Below, in pieces: positions 35,270 to 46,199 of a DNA stretch of 64,000 nt (its first letter is position 1; each line of letters opens with the position of its first letter). The stretch covers positions 434,001 to 498,000 of the forward strand of contig RSEE01000001.1 of assembly GCA_003971905.1 (NCBI GenBank). Reading direction: 5' to 3'. A program made the position numbers and the translations under genes. Origin of the DNA: Moniliella sp. 'wahieum' (Eukaryota; Basidiomycota; Moniliellomycetes; Moniliellales; Moniliellaceae). The notes under the pieces are model-generated. The model worked only from the letters and a program-made list of their open reading frames with translations. It did not search any database and was not told the DNA's origin.

Positions 35270-35862
35270 TTTTATGGCGAGGAACCAGTCTTTGGGTAAA
35301 AACCCGCACTTGCTTATTCGCAGTCGCATCGCATTGCCCAGCGCTTCGCCTTCATTGACAGCAGCGAGATGAGCGTTGAACCATGATATGATGCTGGGTT
35401 ACCGGTTATGCAAGTGGTATATGATACTGAACTCGCGTTCTTCAGTCGGCAGATTCGTCAATATAAGTAGCCAACGGACCGTTCGCCCTACGCCTCTTAG
35501 TGGCCACAGGCGGAAACTAGAAAACACCTATCTGTCCCACCTTTCCTCTACAGCGCAAGATCGGGCCAACTGAAGAGGTAACCAAGGGTGAATATGAGTA
35601 GCGGATGTGCATGCGTCTGGTGTAAATTGGGAACAGCCAAAGGCACCATTGGAGAAGGTATGGCTGATGGGAGCTTGGGTTAGTTGGGTGTACAACCCCG
35701 GCAAGATGAACATCACATCATTCCTTCCGTCCACCCCAGCTTCTCACACCCGTCCACGCACCCATCCAAGCATGCATCCATCGTTTTAGGTAAGATCATT
35801 CATGTGCAAGTCCGTCGGAAAAGGGGCGGAAAGGCGTCCGGCGATGGGTGCCCCAGAATGTT
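35270..35862. other. Intergenic region, tRNA-Ala upstream / OST5 downstream
   Basis: No gene seen. It contains GGTTACCGGTTATG near 35398, similar to TGGTTACCGGTTACCGGTTA at 18137-18157, and CACCC/CATCC-rich sequence near 35730-35780. Confidence 0.5.
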
Positions 35863-36191
35863 TTACACGTACACTCCGCCAGCGGTGAAGAGAGCAACGA
35901 CGCCGATGCCAGTAAAGAAGGAGGCAGCCAACGTACCAACCACCTCCTCCAGGCCGATGGACTTGACGCGTGCGGCAGGGGAAGTGGCCAGGTAGAAGAT
36001 CAACAGGAACGCGACTGCGCCACTCACTCCAGCCACGGGGCCGGCAAGAAGGGTGGCAGGAAAGGCTGGAGCGGCCCACCGCCAGAGTGAGCGGCCTGTG
36101 GGGGCATGCTCATGTCAGGACACAGAAGCAGAAACAGACATAAACCGGGGGGGGGGGCACGTACAGCAGCAGCAGCATATGTGTCCTGCAT
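35863..36191 (-). CDS. OST5: Oligosaccharyltransferase small subunit Ost5 (TMEM258 family)
   Basis: A tiny two-helix membrane subunit of the ER N-glycosylation complex. Exon 1 starts at 36191: MQDTYAAAA. A 69-nt intron (36164-36096, with an 11-C run) joins in phase to AAHSGGGPLQPF. After a one-base break near 36045 the protein continues AGPVAGVSGAVAFLLIFYLA (helix 1) and VVGTLAASFFTGIGVVALFT (helix 2). It ends in GGVYV with stop 35863-35865; the terminal GVYV is diagnostic for the family. Total about 85 residues, the normal size. It is too small and too broken to stand out as one ORF. It is divergent from the ATP synthase delta gene, with 324 bp between the starts. Confidence 0.85.
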
Positions 36192-36515
36192 CGTCGTTTG
36201 TCGTGAGAGAGGTGGTTGCGGCAGCGTGTGGGCCGGCCACGTGGAGGAGCTGGCACGAGGTGGGGTGGGACTGGGGGGGTCCGGGCGGCTCCAATTCCGC
36301 GCATGCAACTTGCAATGTTGCAAGCGACCGCGGAACGTCCCGGGTGCATAATAATGCTGCTGCAGGCGAGGCAGCACGAGGGCAGTGCCACCCGCGGGGC
36401 ATTGGCAGACACTGGCGCGGTGCCGAGGGGTGTTGTGCTGGCTGCCACCACAGCTTCCTGGTCCTGGGCCCGAGCAGCGCAAGCGCCGTCCTGCCTTTGC
36501 TCGACCACCGACGAC
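36192..36515. promoter_or_regulatory. Divergent promoter region, OST5 / ATP16
   Basis: A 324-bp spacer between the two start codons. It contains CCACGTGG at about 36238 (E-box type) and TTGCAATGTTGCAA near 36310. Confidence 0.4.
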
Positions 36516-37130
36516 ATGATTGGCGCTGCTCTCCGTCGCACTGCCCTCCCCGCCGCCCGGGCCGCCGTGCGCCCTGTTGCGCCCGCCGCTTCGCTCCCGC
36601 GCCTCGCGCTCGCTGCGCGCGGGTACGCCGACGCAGCCGCGGTCTCGGACCAGCTCAAGCTCAAGTTCCTCCTGCCCCACGAGGCTGCCATTCCGGAGCA
36701 GACGGTGGTCCAGGTCAATGCGTCCACCGCTACGGGTGATATTGGTATTCTGTCCAACCACGTTCCCACGTTCGAGCAGCTCAAGCCGGGCGTGGTGGAG
36801 GTGATTACCAAGGAAGGCGCAGCTGGCGAAAAGTACTTTGTCTCTTCGGGCTTCCTGGCCGTGCACCCCAACAACACCCTCGACATCACCGCCGTCGAGC
36901 CTTCCCGCTCGACGCGTTCTCTCCCGAGGTGCGTTGTTCGAGCCTATTGGACTTGCGAGCGGAGCACTGACCACTTTCTCCGTTTCATCTTCTGTTGCTG
37001 ACAGGCCGTCAAGGCCAACCTGGCAGAGGCCCAGAAGGTTGCTGCGGGTTCGGGCAGCGAGATCAGCAAGGCCGAGGCCGAGATTGAGATTGAGGTTCTC
37101 ACTGCTCTCGAGACTGCACTTAAGGCCTAA
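36516..37130 (+). CDS. ATP16: Mitochondrial F1Fo-ATP synthase subunit delta
   Basis: A central-stalk subunit (homologue of bacterial epsilon). The start at 36516 gives MIGAALRRTALPAARAAVRP, an Arg/Ala presequence cleaved near ARGYADAA. The beta-sandwich domain follows: KLKFLLPHEAAIPEQTVVQV, STATGDIGILSNHVPTFEQL, KPGVVEVITKEG, KYFVSSGFLAVHPNNTLDIT. A one-base deletion near 36903 hides the conserved FPLDAFSPE. A 76-nt intron lies at 36929-37004, then AVKANLAEAQKVAAGSGSEI and the C-terminal helical hairpin ending ETALKA with TAA at 37128. Length about 175 residues, as expected. Long minus-strand ORFs across this gene are GC-driven shadows. Confidence 0.93.
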
Positions 37131-37459
37131 AGCGGTTGGTCGAAACCAAACCAACCCAGGGGGGGCAAGCAGGGGGTGGAACTGGAAGTTCCCTAGTATT
37201 CTGCCACTGCTGATGCCGACGAGTTGGGCAGGCCAAGTTCCTAAATGCACGTAAGACAAACAAAACACTCTCTGGACTCAGTTCTCCTTCTACAGTTCAC
37301 TGGTTTGTTACTGCTTGAGAAAGAGCCTGACTGTCGTTACAACTACTTGGTGCGAGAGAGCGGCAAGTACCGCTCTTTCCATGTGGGACTGCATCGGGGT
37401 AGATAGGAGGGCGCATCGCTTCCACGCTGCATTCAGCAGATCCCCTCAGGTTGGGCAGT
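37131..37459. other. Convergent 3' intergenic gap, ATP16 / complex I subunit
   Basis: Holds the 3' ends of both genes; nothing else seen. Confidence 0.5.
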
Positions 37460-38278
37460 TTAGGTGTAGTTCTCGACTGCGCACGTTAGTAAGTCAGCGA
37501 ATGTGTAAGCTTTGGACGAAAAAAAGAGAAGATGCAAGAACTCACCTGGGAAGTAGTCCATCTTGTCATGCGGGATATCACCGACCTTCTTCGTCATGGC
37601 GTAGTTGGCACAGGCCGTGGGCGGCACACGGCGGGAGGGCCGAAGGCGAGTAGAGCGGTTTGGCGCCCTGGTTCGACACGGTGGCAAGGGCATCAGTAAC
37701 GCGGTAGGCTCACTGTACTTATCAATCGCCGCCTGGCGCGCTGCCTCGACTGGCAAGGGCGTTGGGTCGGCGGCTAAAGCAGGCTCGGCGAGGGTCTTGT
37801 ACCCTTCGGGCGTAGGCTCAGCCAACGCAAGCCCAGTTAGGATAGGCTGAGTAATGGCGATGGTGCGAGGGTAGACACGACGAGCATCCCGCTTGAGGTA
37901 CATGTGGCCGGCAGGGTCCGAGGCGACACTAGGGGGCATGCTGTGGTGCTCCGGCCGCGAGCCAGGTACCGGGTTGCGCCAAAGCTCATGGCGAGGAATA
38001 CCGTTGCTAATGGGTTAGGAATAACGAAGTCGGAGAAAGCACGCCAGAAGGGGGAGGTTCCGCCAGGCCGGGTGTGGTACTCGTGGCCGTCCACGGGTTC
38101 TCGGAAGTGTGGTCACCGCGGTTGCGCACCAGACCCTCGGCCTTCTCGGCAATGGCGACAGTCTCCTCCGTGTTGACACGCCAGTGGTCGGCTGTGAGGG
38201 GGGGCGATGCGGAGGATGGGAGCGAGTTGAGCGCCCGAGGCGTGCACGCACCGCAAGGCGGACGGGTGAGGTGAGCAT
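37460..38278 (-). CDS. NADH:ubiquinone oxidoreductase (complex I) 21-kDa accessory subunit, NUZM-like
   Basis: The likely start at 38278 gives MLTSPVRLAVRARLGRSTRS, an Arg-rich mitochondrial presequence. In a shifted frame it continues ETVAIAEKAEGLVRNRGDHT, then FWRAFSDFVIPNPLATG. PGSRPEHHSMPPSVASDP-type sequence follows, with AGHMYLKRDARRVYPRTIAI; the K-R-D-x-R-R-x-Y-P-x-x motif and the WRxFxDxxxxNP block are characteristic of this fungal complex I subunit. Near the end KVGDIPHDKMDYFP is followed by a 69-nt intron (37545-37477) and VENYT, stop at 37460. Frame breaks lie near 37670, 37980, 38050 and 38190. The family name rests on recalled motifs, so an alternative mitochondrial small protein is possible. 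Confidence 0.6.
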
Positions 38279-38805
38279 CCTGATGGTGGCTCGTACACAA
38301 CCAAGCGCTTGCCTGTGCTACGCTTGGCCGAAGGCTAGCTAGCTACGCTGGTCTGCGGGGGGCTGCTCCCACTGTGCACCTGAGCCAGCATTTCTAATCC
38401 CGCAGTGTACGTAATCCGCTGCGCCCCACACTATTTCTATTTCCACGGGTACCCAAAGTCACTTCCAACACGTATTCCCCACAGTGCCGCTCGCGTGCCC
38501 AGGCCGCCTGAGCGTGTCCAACCAGACGCAGGGCCTGTTGTGAATCCGACCAATGTCTGGGCTTGCTAACCAACAGAGCAACTGGACAACCTTTTGGAAG
38601 CGGCGCCAACCGAGAGGCCTCTTTGGCTTTCGGCATCGCTGCACCGGCACGGAAGGCGCCCCAGGCCGGCCACAAGAATCCACTCCCCATCGGGACAACC
38701 TATATGCAAAGGTGGCAGAAGCAATTACAGTCAATGAGAAACGTAGGCGTGCCTCTTCCTGCAAGGATATGGGAGAAACATTGACCATTGTGGGTGTAGA
38801 TCTCT
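38279..38805. other. Intergenic region, complex I subunit 5' side / SRP14 3' side
   Basis: Two minus-strand ORFs of about 100 codons overlap here (38394-38788) in different frames without motifs. I treat the region as non-coding. Confidence 0.45.
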
Positions 38806-39585
38806 CTACCGCCCTCCTTCTTTCCCTTTTTTGCCCTTCTTTTTGCCCCCGCCGGCACCTGCACCAGGAGTGGCCGAAGGAGCAGCACCCCTAACAGTGG
38901 CCCGGTTACACCAGCAGTGCCCCCTGCCATGCGCACCCAACACTGGTTCGGCCCCCGGGACGACCGTCTCACCCGTAGCGAAGAGAGCTTGAGCCTCTTC
39001 CTGGGCCGCCTTGGCATCCGCCGCCTTGGCCCTCTGTTGGCTTGACCAGGGCACGTTGTTGACGAAGATGGGCTTTGTGCGCTTCTTGCCGCTGGTACTT
39101 GCGTCGTCCCGCTCCGCGTCCTGCCAAGTCAAGCAAAAAGTCAGTGGCAGCTCCCCAGAGAATAACAGCAACGTACGCTTTGCCTTATGGGCACCCTCTT
39201 CGACTGCATCGCGTTTGCGAGCATCAGCTTTGGGGTGCTTGGACCGGGAACGGGGCTTGAGCCCGGTCTGTGATTGAGAGAGGCAGGTGCGCACAAGTGC
39301 CAGGTAGCTGGCGGTGAAGGAGGCAAGTTCTGAGGCGGCAACAACAGTGGCCAACTTGGTCCGCTTGGCCTGGTCCGTTTTGCCATCGGTTACACGGACC
39401 AGGACGGGTAGTTTCCTCCCTCCATCCCAGTCGCGGATGAAACGGTCGGGGATGGAGCATCAGCCTCATCCATATCTACGTCAGCGTGCCCACTGGGATG
39501 CGCTTTTGCGTGATGAACACGCTGCTGGCGTCGCTTCGAGCAGCTGGGCTAGTTGGGTCAAAAAGGAAGCGTTAGGCTGGTGCAT
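38806..39585 (-). CDS. SRP14: Signal recognition particle subunit SRP14
   Basis: A component of the cytoplasmic SRP Alu domain that slows elongation during ER targeting. The start at 39585 gives MHQPNASFLTQLAQLLEAT, the canonical SRP14 N-terminus. Shifted pieces SVFITQKRIPVGTLT and DVDMDEADAPSPTVSSATG follow, then LVRVTDGKT-type sequence and LASFTASYLALVRTCLSQSQ. Next is the strongly basic LKPRSRSKHPKADARKRDAV. An intron of about 56 nt (near 39174-39119) follows HKAKR. The C-terminal extension includes SGKKRTKPIFVNNVP and a GGGKKKGKKGKEGGR tail of the type seen in fungal SRP14. Frame breaks are near 39520, 39475 and 39400. The start is about 0.8 kb from the divergent ribosomal protein gene. 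Confidence 0.7.
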
Positions 39586-40393
39586 GGCAAGAGCGAAGGC
39601 AAAGCGAGGTGGAAACTGTATGTGCCGGTTGTGTCGGTGACGGGGGAAATACGCCTGTGGAGCTTGTGGGGCGTGTGCGCCGGGTTGGACAGAGGTTGGT
39701 TTGCGGTGGGACGCCTCGCCCCCGCAAGCGCAGACGAGCGAAGGTGGATCTGTGACGTGCACTTCTGGTGGCGCTATGAACATTGCAACTGCACGGCACA
39801 TAATTTCAGTTGTGGGGCCACAGGTGCTGCATGCCACCCCTCTTACTGCTGCTTCGTTCACACTTTCAAGCTTTAAGCGTCCTGTCATCTCTCAACTCGC
39901 CCCTTGAGGCCGCCGGGGACAGTTGCCATGGCTATCTCGACTGCAATGCTGCATAGTGCCAGCATCCTCCCATTCATCACAGAAGGGAATCTGCTCCGCA
40001 TAGAGTCCCAATACGAATCCCACATTCGCGGTCCCGCTGCTTTGTAGTCGACGCCGATTACTATACGTACACTTAACACCCAGCGTAGGTGTTGTGGCGA
40101 GTTGAAATAGACTCCAACAACATTGAAACCCCACCTGAAATGAAAATCAGTGCACGATCATCGATCATCCGTCATCAGTCAATTTGCATTTCCCTTGCGC
40201 GCTTGCTGCAATGTGATATTGGGCGCAATGAAAAATCCGCAGCAGCCCCTTCGCGGCCGCCTTAGATGGTCACCCCGTTTACATATTCCTAGGGTTATGT
40301 TTTTCCCAACCCTATTGGACGCACGCGTGCTCCCTGCCTCGCACCTTCCCAGCGTTCTCCTCAACCCACAATCACGCATACTCAATCTCTAAG
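39586..40393. promoter_or_regulatory. Divergent 5' region, SRP14 / RPL35
   Basis: About 800 bp without a convincing gene. It contains CGATCATCGATCATCCGTCATC (about 40156-40177) and a conspicuous CCTAGGGTTATGTTTTTCCC block near 40288-40307, about 100 bp before the RPL35 start. That block may be part of the ribosomal protein promoter (inference). Confidence 0.4.
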
Positions 40394-40908
40394 ATGTGAG
40401 CTTACCATCCACCCTGCCTCACCTGAGACGACCCGCGATCCCGACTGCGCTGGCAATCGCGCTCGGTGGTTGCGTTCGCTCTCGGATGAGATCGGACTGA
40501 TGATGGAGCGGAAGAACTAAAACTGGCGATCTTTTTGCGTGTGCAGGCGAAGATCACGGCGAAGGAGCTTCAGAGCAAGTCCAAGGAGCTGACCACGCAG
40601 CTCGAGGAGCTCAGGCGGAGCTTCTTCCCTCCGCGTGGCAAGGTTGCCGGCGGCTCGTCGTCCCGTATTGCTAAGATCAACAGCACGCGTAAGGACATTG
40701 CGCGCGTGCACACGGTCATGCACGCTAAGCAGCGTGCCAAACTGCGTGAGTACTACAAGAACGCCAAGTACCTCCCCCTCGACCTCCGGGCCAAGAAGAC
40801 GCGTGCTCTCCGCCGTGCGCCTCACGCCCCAGGAGAAGAACGCTACCACGGTGCGTGCTCAGAAGAAGGCGCACGGTTACCGCAAGGTGACCTATGTTGA
40901 AGGCCTAA
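40394..40908 (+). CDS. RPL35: 60S ribosomal protein L35 (uL29)
   Basis: A large-subunit protein near the exit tunnel. The ATG at 40394 stands alone as exon 1; the donor looks like ATG|GTGAGC with one G missing. A roughly 150-nt intron (about 40397-40546) ends TGTGCAG. Exon 2 reads [80 protein letters not shown], all collinear with uL29. A frame break near 40826 is followed by [20 protein letters not shown] and RKVTYV. A further one-base break lets it end KA with TAA at 40906. The intron directly after the initiator codon is usual for this gene in fungi (established knowledge). Length about 124 residues. Confidence 0.92.
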
Positions 40909-42073
40909 GCGCCTTGCGTTCACGCCGGCCGCTTTGGTATCTGTCGTCTCGGAACCTCATGCCGCCATAGTGCAACGGCTTGGTCTATGATGAGTCCTAG
41001 CTCCCAACATCGTTGGACGGGGCGCTGCTTGCTTAGGCTTAGGGGTGGTGTCCTTTTGTCCAGACTAATCGTCAATGGCTTGGGTTGACCCCGCTATGCT
41101 ACCTCTGTCTCTATGCACTCTCCAATCCAAAACGGCACACTGCACCTCCATCGGAATCCGTGAGTTGGGTCAAGTTCATACGTTATAGCCTGATCGAAGT
41201 GAGTTGAAGGGGTGCATGTTGAGACCATGTTGGAGTCCCCCCACCCATTTACGACTGAATGCGCGCGAGCGGCCGTTCCCGAAAGGCACTTACTCTCTAA
41301 CACAGCTGACAGGCGTGGGATGCGAGAGAGAAACCGTAGATAGACTTCCTCAACGGGCCGCCTGCTCACCCTGTATTTTTCCAATACCTGTGGTGTCTTT
41401 GCTGCCTCTCCTCCTCCGAGCACGGCCTGGTGTCGACGTTGCAAAACCTGGAGCGTAAACCTGTCATATCCTTCAACGATGCCTTGGCCTGCAATGATCC
41501 CCACGATCCGCGAATGCTGCCTCCCTATGGCAGGGCTATGCCAAGGTTGTCCGGGCACTGTGCAGGCGCAACTGCTCACCAACCCACTGCGTGTGCTCCA
41601 CTTTTTGTCCTGCTTTTCTTACATCCCGTTCCTCTCCCCTGCTGTGTACTAGTTGCTCCCTGCGGTATATGGTTTCGGGTTTGTATAGTACCTCCCTGCC
41701 CTTTTGTCAGGCATTGCGACAACGCGTCTTGGTCCAATCCCTTCCGTCGCCTGTTACCACAATCATCGGGGACGGAATCCCTGCCGCGTCTGCACTTGTT
41801 TCCGTTGCTTGGAACAGCAAACGGGCGCTAGCCTATCATGATGACGTTGGATTCCCATCTCTGATCTTCCCCTCGTCCCTCCCCTTCTTGCAACGTGCGC
41901 CAGTCCCCCCGATGGCACACACAAAGCATCTCGCTATCGGGGATAGGTATGCCGGAGGTGTTATAGTGCGCTACACGGTGTATGTAGTAGATTGGTCCCT
42001 AAGTGAATGGGGACTAGAAAGAGAGGATGGGCCAAATACAGAAAATGGGGGAAAAGGCGAGAGCGAAGGGAGC
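40909..42073. other. Intergenic region, RPL35 / TBC gene (both 3' ends)
   Basis: About 1.2 kb. A 162-codon minus ORF (41094-41582) and a 175-codon plus ORF (41591-42118) are present. Neither has a motif I recognise, and they sit in convergent 3' flanks. I do not call them. Confidence 0.45.
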
Positions 42074-45000
42074 TTATTCCAGGCCCAGTTCGACCCTGAG
42101 GGCCTCGACATGCCGTGAGCGTCTTCGGGCCACATCGCCGTCGTCACACTGTCACGGAAGGAGGAAGCGGAGGCGATCAATTTGTCAGGGTGGAAAAGGG
42201 AGGTGGTGGCGCGGCGCATGAGGGCGTGAATGTGGCCGGCGGTGGAGGTGCGAAGAAGGTCGGTTTGATTAAGTTGCAGGACGGCAAGCGCGACACGGAA
42301 AAGGGTAGGGGTGCCTTCAACAAAGATCAGATCCCATACCCGGAACAGAGTCTCGACCGGTAAACATTCAGTAAAGAGACTGAGGAACCAACCAAACGTC
42401 AGCACTGGCAGATCCACCCCAAGCTCCGACAGGTGGCGTCCGAGTTTGGGAAGGTGTTTGTCCACGTATTCGGACAGCACACGCTGATCCGCTTGGGCTG
42501 TAAGCAGAAAAGAGGTGTAGTAATCCCTCGGAAGGATCTTCTCGACGAGGCAGACCAAAAGCCAGAAGGCCTTCTCCTCGCTCGGGTCAATCAAGAGTAA
42601 TGTGGCGGCCAAGTTATTCATCCCTGTCCAGCAAGGTTAGTTTAGGCTGGGTTCCACAAAGAGACGATGACAGGGAGCAATAGAAGGACATACCTTGGCA
42701 GTAGCCAATGTCCACATCATACCAACTAAAAGCAGCCAAGACGCGTCGAAGCTTGGGTACGCCCGGTCCGTCGCCACCGAAAAGACGTTGGTGGGGAGGG
42801 TACGGTGCACGTCGAGGTCAATCTGGGCCAGCACGGCGGCGGACGAACCCGACAAGGCCGAAGTTACCGCTCGCGAGGCTGTGCTTTGGGCACTTAGGTC
42901 CAGGTCAGATGATACGCCACTGAGAGCAAGAAGCTCCTTGTATCTACCCGGTTCAGCCAGGTCGTTGGCGCCTGAACATTCTGCCCACACTTGGCTCCGA
43001 TAACTTAATGGGATCCCGGATAGGCAAAGCGTGACGAACGCATTCCAGTCCTCCCGCCCTCCGGCAGTGGTACCCATGGCAGCGATCCCGACTAGGGCCA
43101 GGTTGTGATGTAAAAGAGCCACATCCTCATCTTCGGCTTCCTCATCAACTCGTCCGAGGCGAGCCGGGACGAGGGGAGATTATTGTAGGCGGATCTTCGT
43201 TTCGTTGCCCATTGGGGTCAGCGGCACCGGCCTCTTTTGCCGTCGCGCCACCTCGCGTTTCTCCTTCCGTTCGGCAAGGAAAATGTCCCATTGGCCTGCT
43301 GAGCTCGTTGCTGCGAATCGTACAGTTCATCCAAGGACTTTAAGAGAGCCTTGACGGTGGCTGTTAGCGGGGAGTGAGCTGCCTGAGGCTCAAGCCGATC
43401 GGGGTCTTGGGGGGCTACGCCATGACCTTTCGGATCGGGTAGACACAACCACACTTGACGACTTGGTTAGCGCCGGGACTTTCCCGGCACGAGCACCGAG
43501 CCAGCCACAGCTGCTGTGTGCGATTCCGATCCGGACACAACCGAGTCGCCAGAGAAGCTTCTCGCACGGGAGGGGGGTTGTTGCTGAGTGCCTGTGCGAG
43601 GACTACCGGGCCGTACACTTGCTAGCGAGGACCGGTCGTCAAACCCAGATGGGAAATCCTCCTCCTCGTCCACCACGATTTCCGCCCGTGTGCCGGCTAA
43701 ACAAGCGGGAGCAGGCACACTGGCTGCCTTTGCTTTCCGGAGCAGGCGTACATCGAAGGCGTGCCAGCGTACATAAACCCGTACCGATCAGTCAGCGTGG
43801 CATCTGTGGATGTTGGGGGCAACGGGGACGTTGCTGATCCCCATACACTTCAAACTGATCGTGACCAGGTGAGTAGTCGTCTGGACGCACATGCATCACA
43901 GTACCGATGCCAAGGTGGGAGGACGGGCCTCCTTGGGGACCATGGGTTTGAGTTCAACGGTACGCTTGTTAAGTCGGGAAGAAATACGATCGAAATGGGC
44001 ATGCGACACACTGGTAAAGTTGAGAGGGTTGGGATAGGTTGGGACCCAGTCGGGGCGTACGCGAACTCAATGCACGCTCCGTTGCACCTACCTCAGTAGA
44101 TCCCCAAAACCGGAGCGTCGAGTGGGACGAACAGTCTCTTGGCCATCTGGGGCATGGGACCTGCGCGGCCGAAGCATGGCAGAATGCAGTGATGATGTCT
44201 CATTGTCAGAGACCGAAAGATTGGAGTCAATTGCAGAAATAGTCGTGTTGGATGACGTGGGGGGTATCGAAAGAGCGGGAACGGCCCCAGCATGACCATC
44301 ACGGCTTTGGGGCTCTGACTGATCGGTTGAAAGTTCAGCAGCGCGCGGAGGTGGTTCAGACGGAGCGGTCGCCGCATCACCGCCGACGACTGTGTCCTTA
44401 TTCAGATCCGAGTTGGGTTCATTTGATCTTCTCCAAGGTAAGGAACCAAAAAAGTTGAGAGCACCCGCCTTCTTGGCTCGACGCACCGAATCAGGTTCTT
44501 GGGGCGAGTCTTGCGAGGCGGAATGGGGGAGAGACAAGGTGGAGTGCTGGCTCGTGCCCACCTCTGAGGTGGGTTGGGCGAGGGAGGAGAGGAAGCATCT
44601 TCAGTTGGACTTGGTATCGCCGGTTCCTCCACCCGGGGGGGCGAGGGACGTTTGGTACTGCCAAACAACCAGCCGGTAAATGATGTGGTCTCCTTGTCTT
44701 CCGACTGGTCGTTGTGATGGATGAGGCGGCCGAGACCGAGTTATGGGAGGCAATGCTGTCAGATCGGGTATGTGTTGAGGATGGGCGAGTTCCTCGCCGC
44801 GAGGATAGAGACGGCGTGGTCCGCATCGGTGGAGGCGCTGGCTCGCCTGCATCTTCCTCGGCAACTTCCTCGGCCACATCTTCCTCCATTGTCATTTCTA
44901 ACTCGGCTTCGGACGAGACGCCACAGGCTTCCCGTTGTAGCGTCCAGAACGACCGGTTGAACAGGCTCTTCTTCTTAGAAGTAGAGTAAGTACCTGTTGT

Positions 45001-45547
45001 GGCGGATTGTGCCGATTCCCTTGAACCCGCGTCCGACGAGGTACGCGACATCTGAGGAGGCACCAAATGAGATTCACTTAATGCAGCACCCATAGCTCTT
45101 GCAGGTCCTTCCCTAAACGCAATTGCTGGCCACGAACGCGCTGAGCGAGCGATCGCTGTTGGCTTACACGCGCCAGGGCTCGCTCCAGTTCCCCCTCTCC
45201 CGCCCCATGGCTGCGGGCGACACTGCTGATCGCTTCCTCTCGTATACGTGCCATATGGGTGTCGGACTTGTGCTTGCTCAAGGTGAGCCAACTGTGACGT
45301 CAGATCAGCAACCTGTTTACCAACCTGAGCCAGCAATTCCTCCTGGGTAGCCAACGCGAGTGACAGCTCGCTGACCAGGGCGATGGCCGAGGTGCTGTGA
45401 ACATGAGCGGCCAGTTGGTCATGAGGGAGCGCATGAAGCTTGGAAAGTTGGTGGGAGGGAAGTTCCCAGCGGATACACCGGTATCGGCCGAAGGAGGCAG
45501 GGCCAAGCCGCCATGCTGCTCAAGGGCGGGTCACTAGCGTCGAGCAT
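42074..45547 (-). CDS. TBC-domain Rab GTPase-activating protein with N-terminal coiled coil
   Basis: The start at 45547 gives MLDASDPPL; a coiled coil follows (ALATQEELLAQVGKQVADLT, then ARVSQQRSLAQRVRGQQLRL). A long Ser/Thr/Glu-rich disordered section includes SKKKSLFNRSFWTLQREACG, FFGSLPWRRSNEPNSDLN and DEEEDFPSGFDDRSSLASVR. The TBC domain lies at about 43070-42100: FVTLCLSGIPLSYRSQVWAE, QIDLDVHRTLPTNVF, then YDVDIGYCQG in another frame and an intron near 42700-42620. It continues MNNLAATLLLIDPSEEKAFW, LTFGWFLSLFTECLPVETLF and RVWDLIFVEGTPTLFRVALA. The arginine finger is in IPLSYRSQVW (usually IP..LR..VW) and the glutamine finger in the YCQG block. It ends RHVEALRVELGLE, stop 42074. At least six frame breaks. 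Rab target unknown. Confidence 0.8.
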
Positions 45548-46199
45548 GATGCTCAAAGGGCGCTCAGCACCAGTGGGCGACGTAGGCGGTAGGAGGCGCA
45601 AGGAGGGGGATGAGCGGGTTGGCTGGGGCAGCGGGCCGGCCGCCAGCGGGTCGGCCGCCACGGATACGGCCTCGCCACAGGCGCGGGCGGGTCATGTTGC
45701 AGGCCGTCGCCGGCGCCGATGGTGGTGGTTGGCGTGGGTGTGGATTGCGCGATAGCCAGCACCGCCACCGATCACGGGTACAACAGCATCACGTGATATG
45801 CGTCATGCCAGAGAGCAACCCTAGCGAAATCAGCCTGGAGTCTCGGGTATCACGCACCAGCTACCATGTATCATGCATCCAGAGTTGTATGGCTCTCAGA
45901 TCTCACGCGTCACTCGCCACGCACCACGCGCCATGCGTCCTGGTCCATGACCTGACGACGCCCCGGTACATCCTGGCGCAGCGTACTCCAAATACAGTGG
46001 GGGCCGCCGCCCACGGAGGATACCTACAGCTACCTGCTGTGCTGCGGCCCCATTTCCACCCTCCAACGACCGCAGGTGCGCCCTGTGCCTCTCTGGCTGG
46101 GGTGCTACAACCAACGAAGAAGACGCCTGGAGATGCGGTGGGCATTACAACTATACTCAGTCTCGTCCTGACCAAAAAGCAGGGGCAATAACGAATGAC
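45548..46199. other. Intergenic region upstream of the TBC gene
   Basis: No gene seen. It contains CATCACGTGATATG (45788), TGTATCATGCATCC (about 45867) and TCACGCGTCA (45903-45912). Confidence 0.5.

Noticed and set aside
36024..37268. A 414-codon ORF on the minus strand over OST5 and ATP16
   Set aside because: It is antisense to the clear ATP synthase delta protein and crosses the OST5 intron. High GC keeps the antisense frame open; no motif is visible.
41094..41582. A 162-codon minus-strand ORF between RPL35 and the TBC gene
   Set aside because: No motif and located in the convergent 3' flanks. Could be tested by RNA-seq, but I cannot support it.
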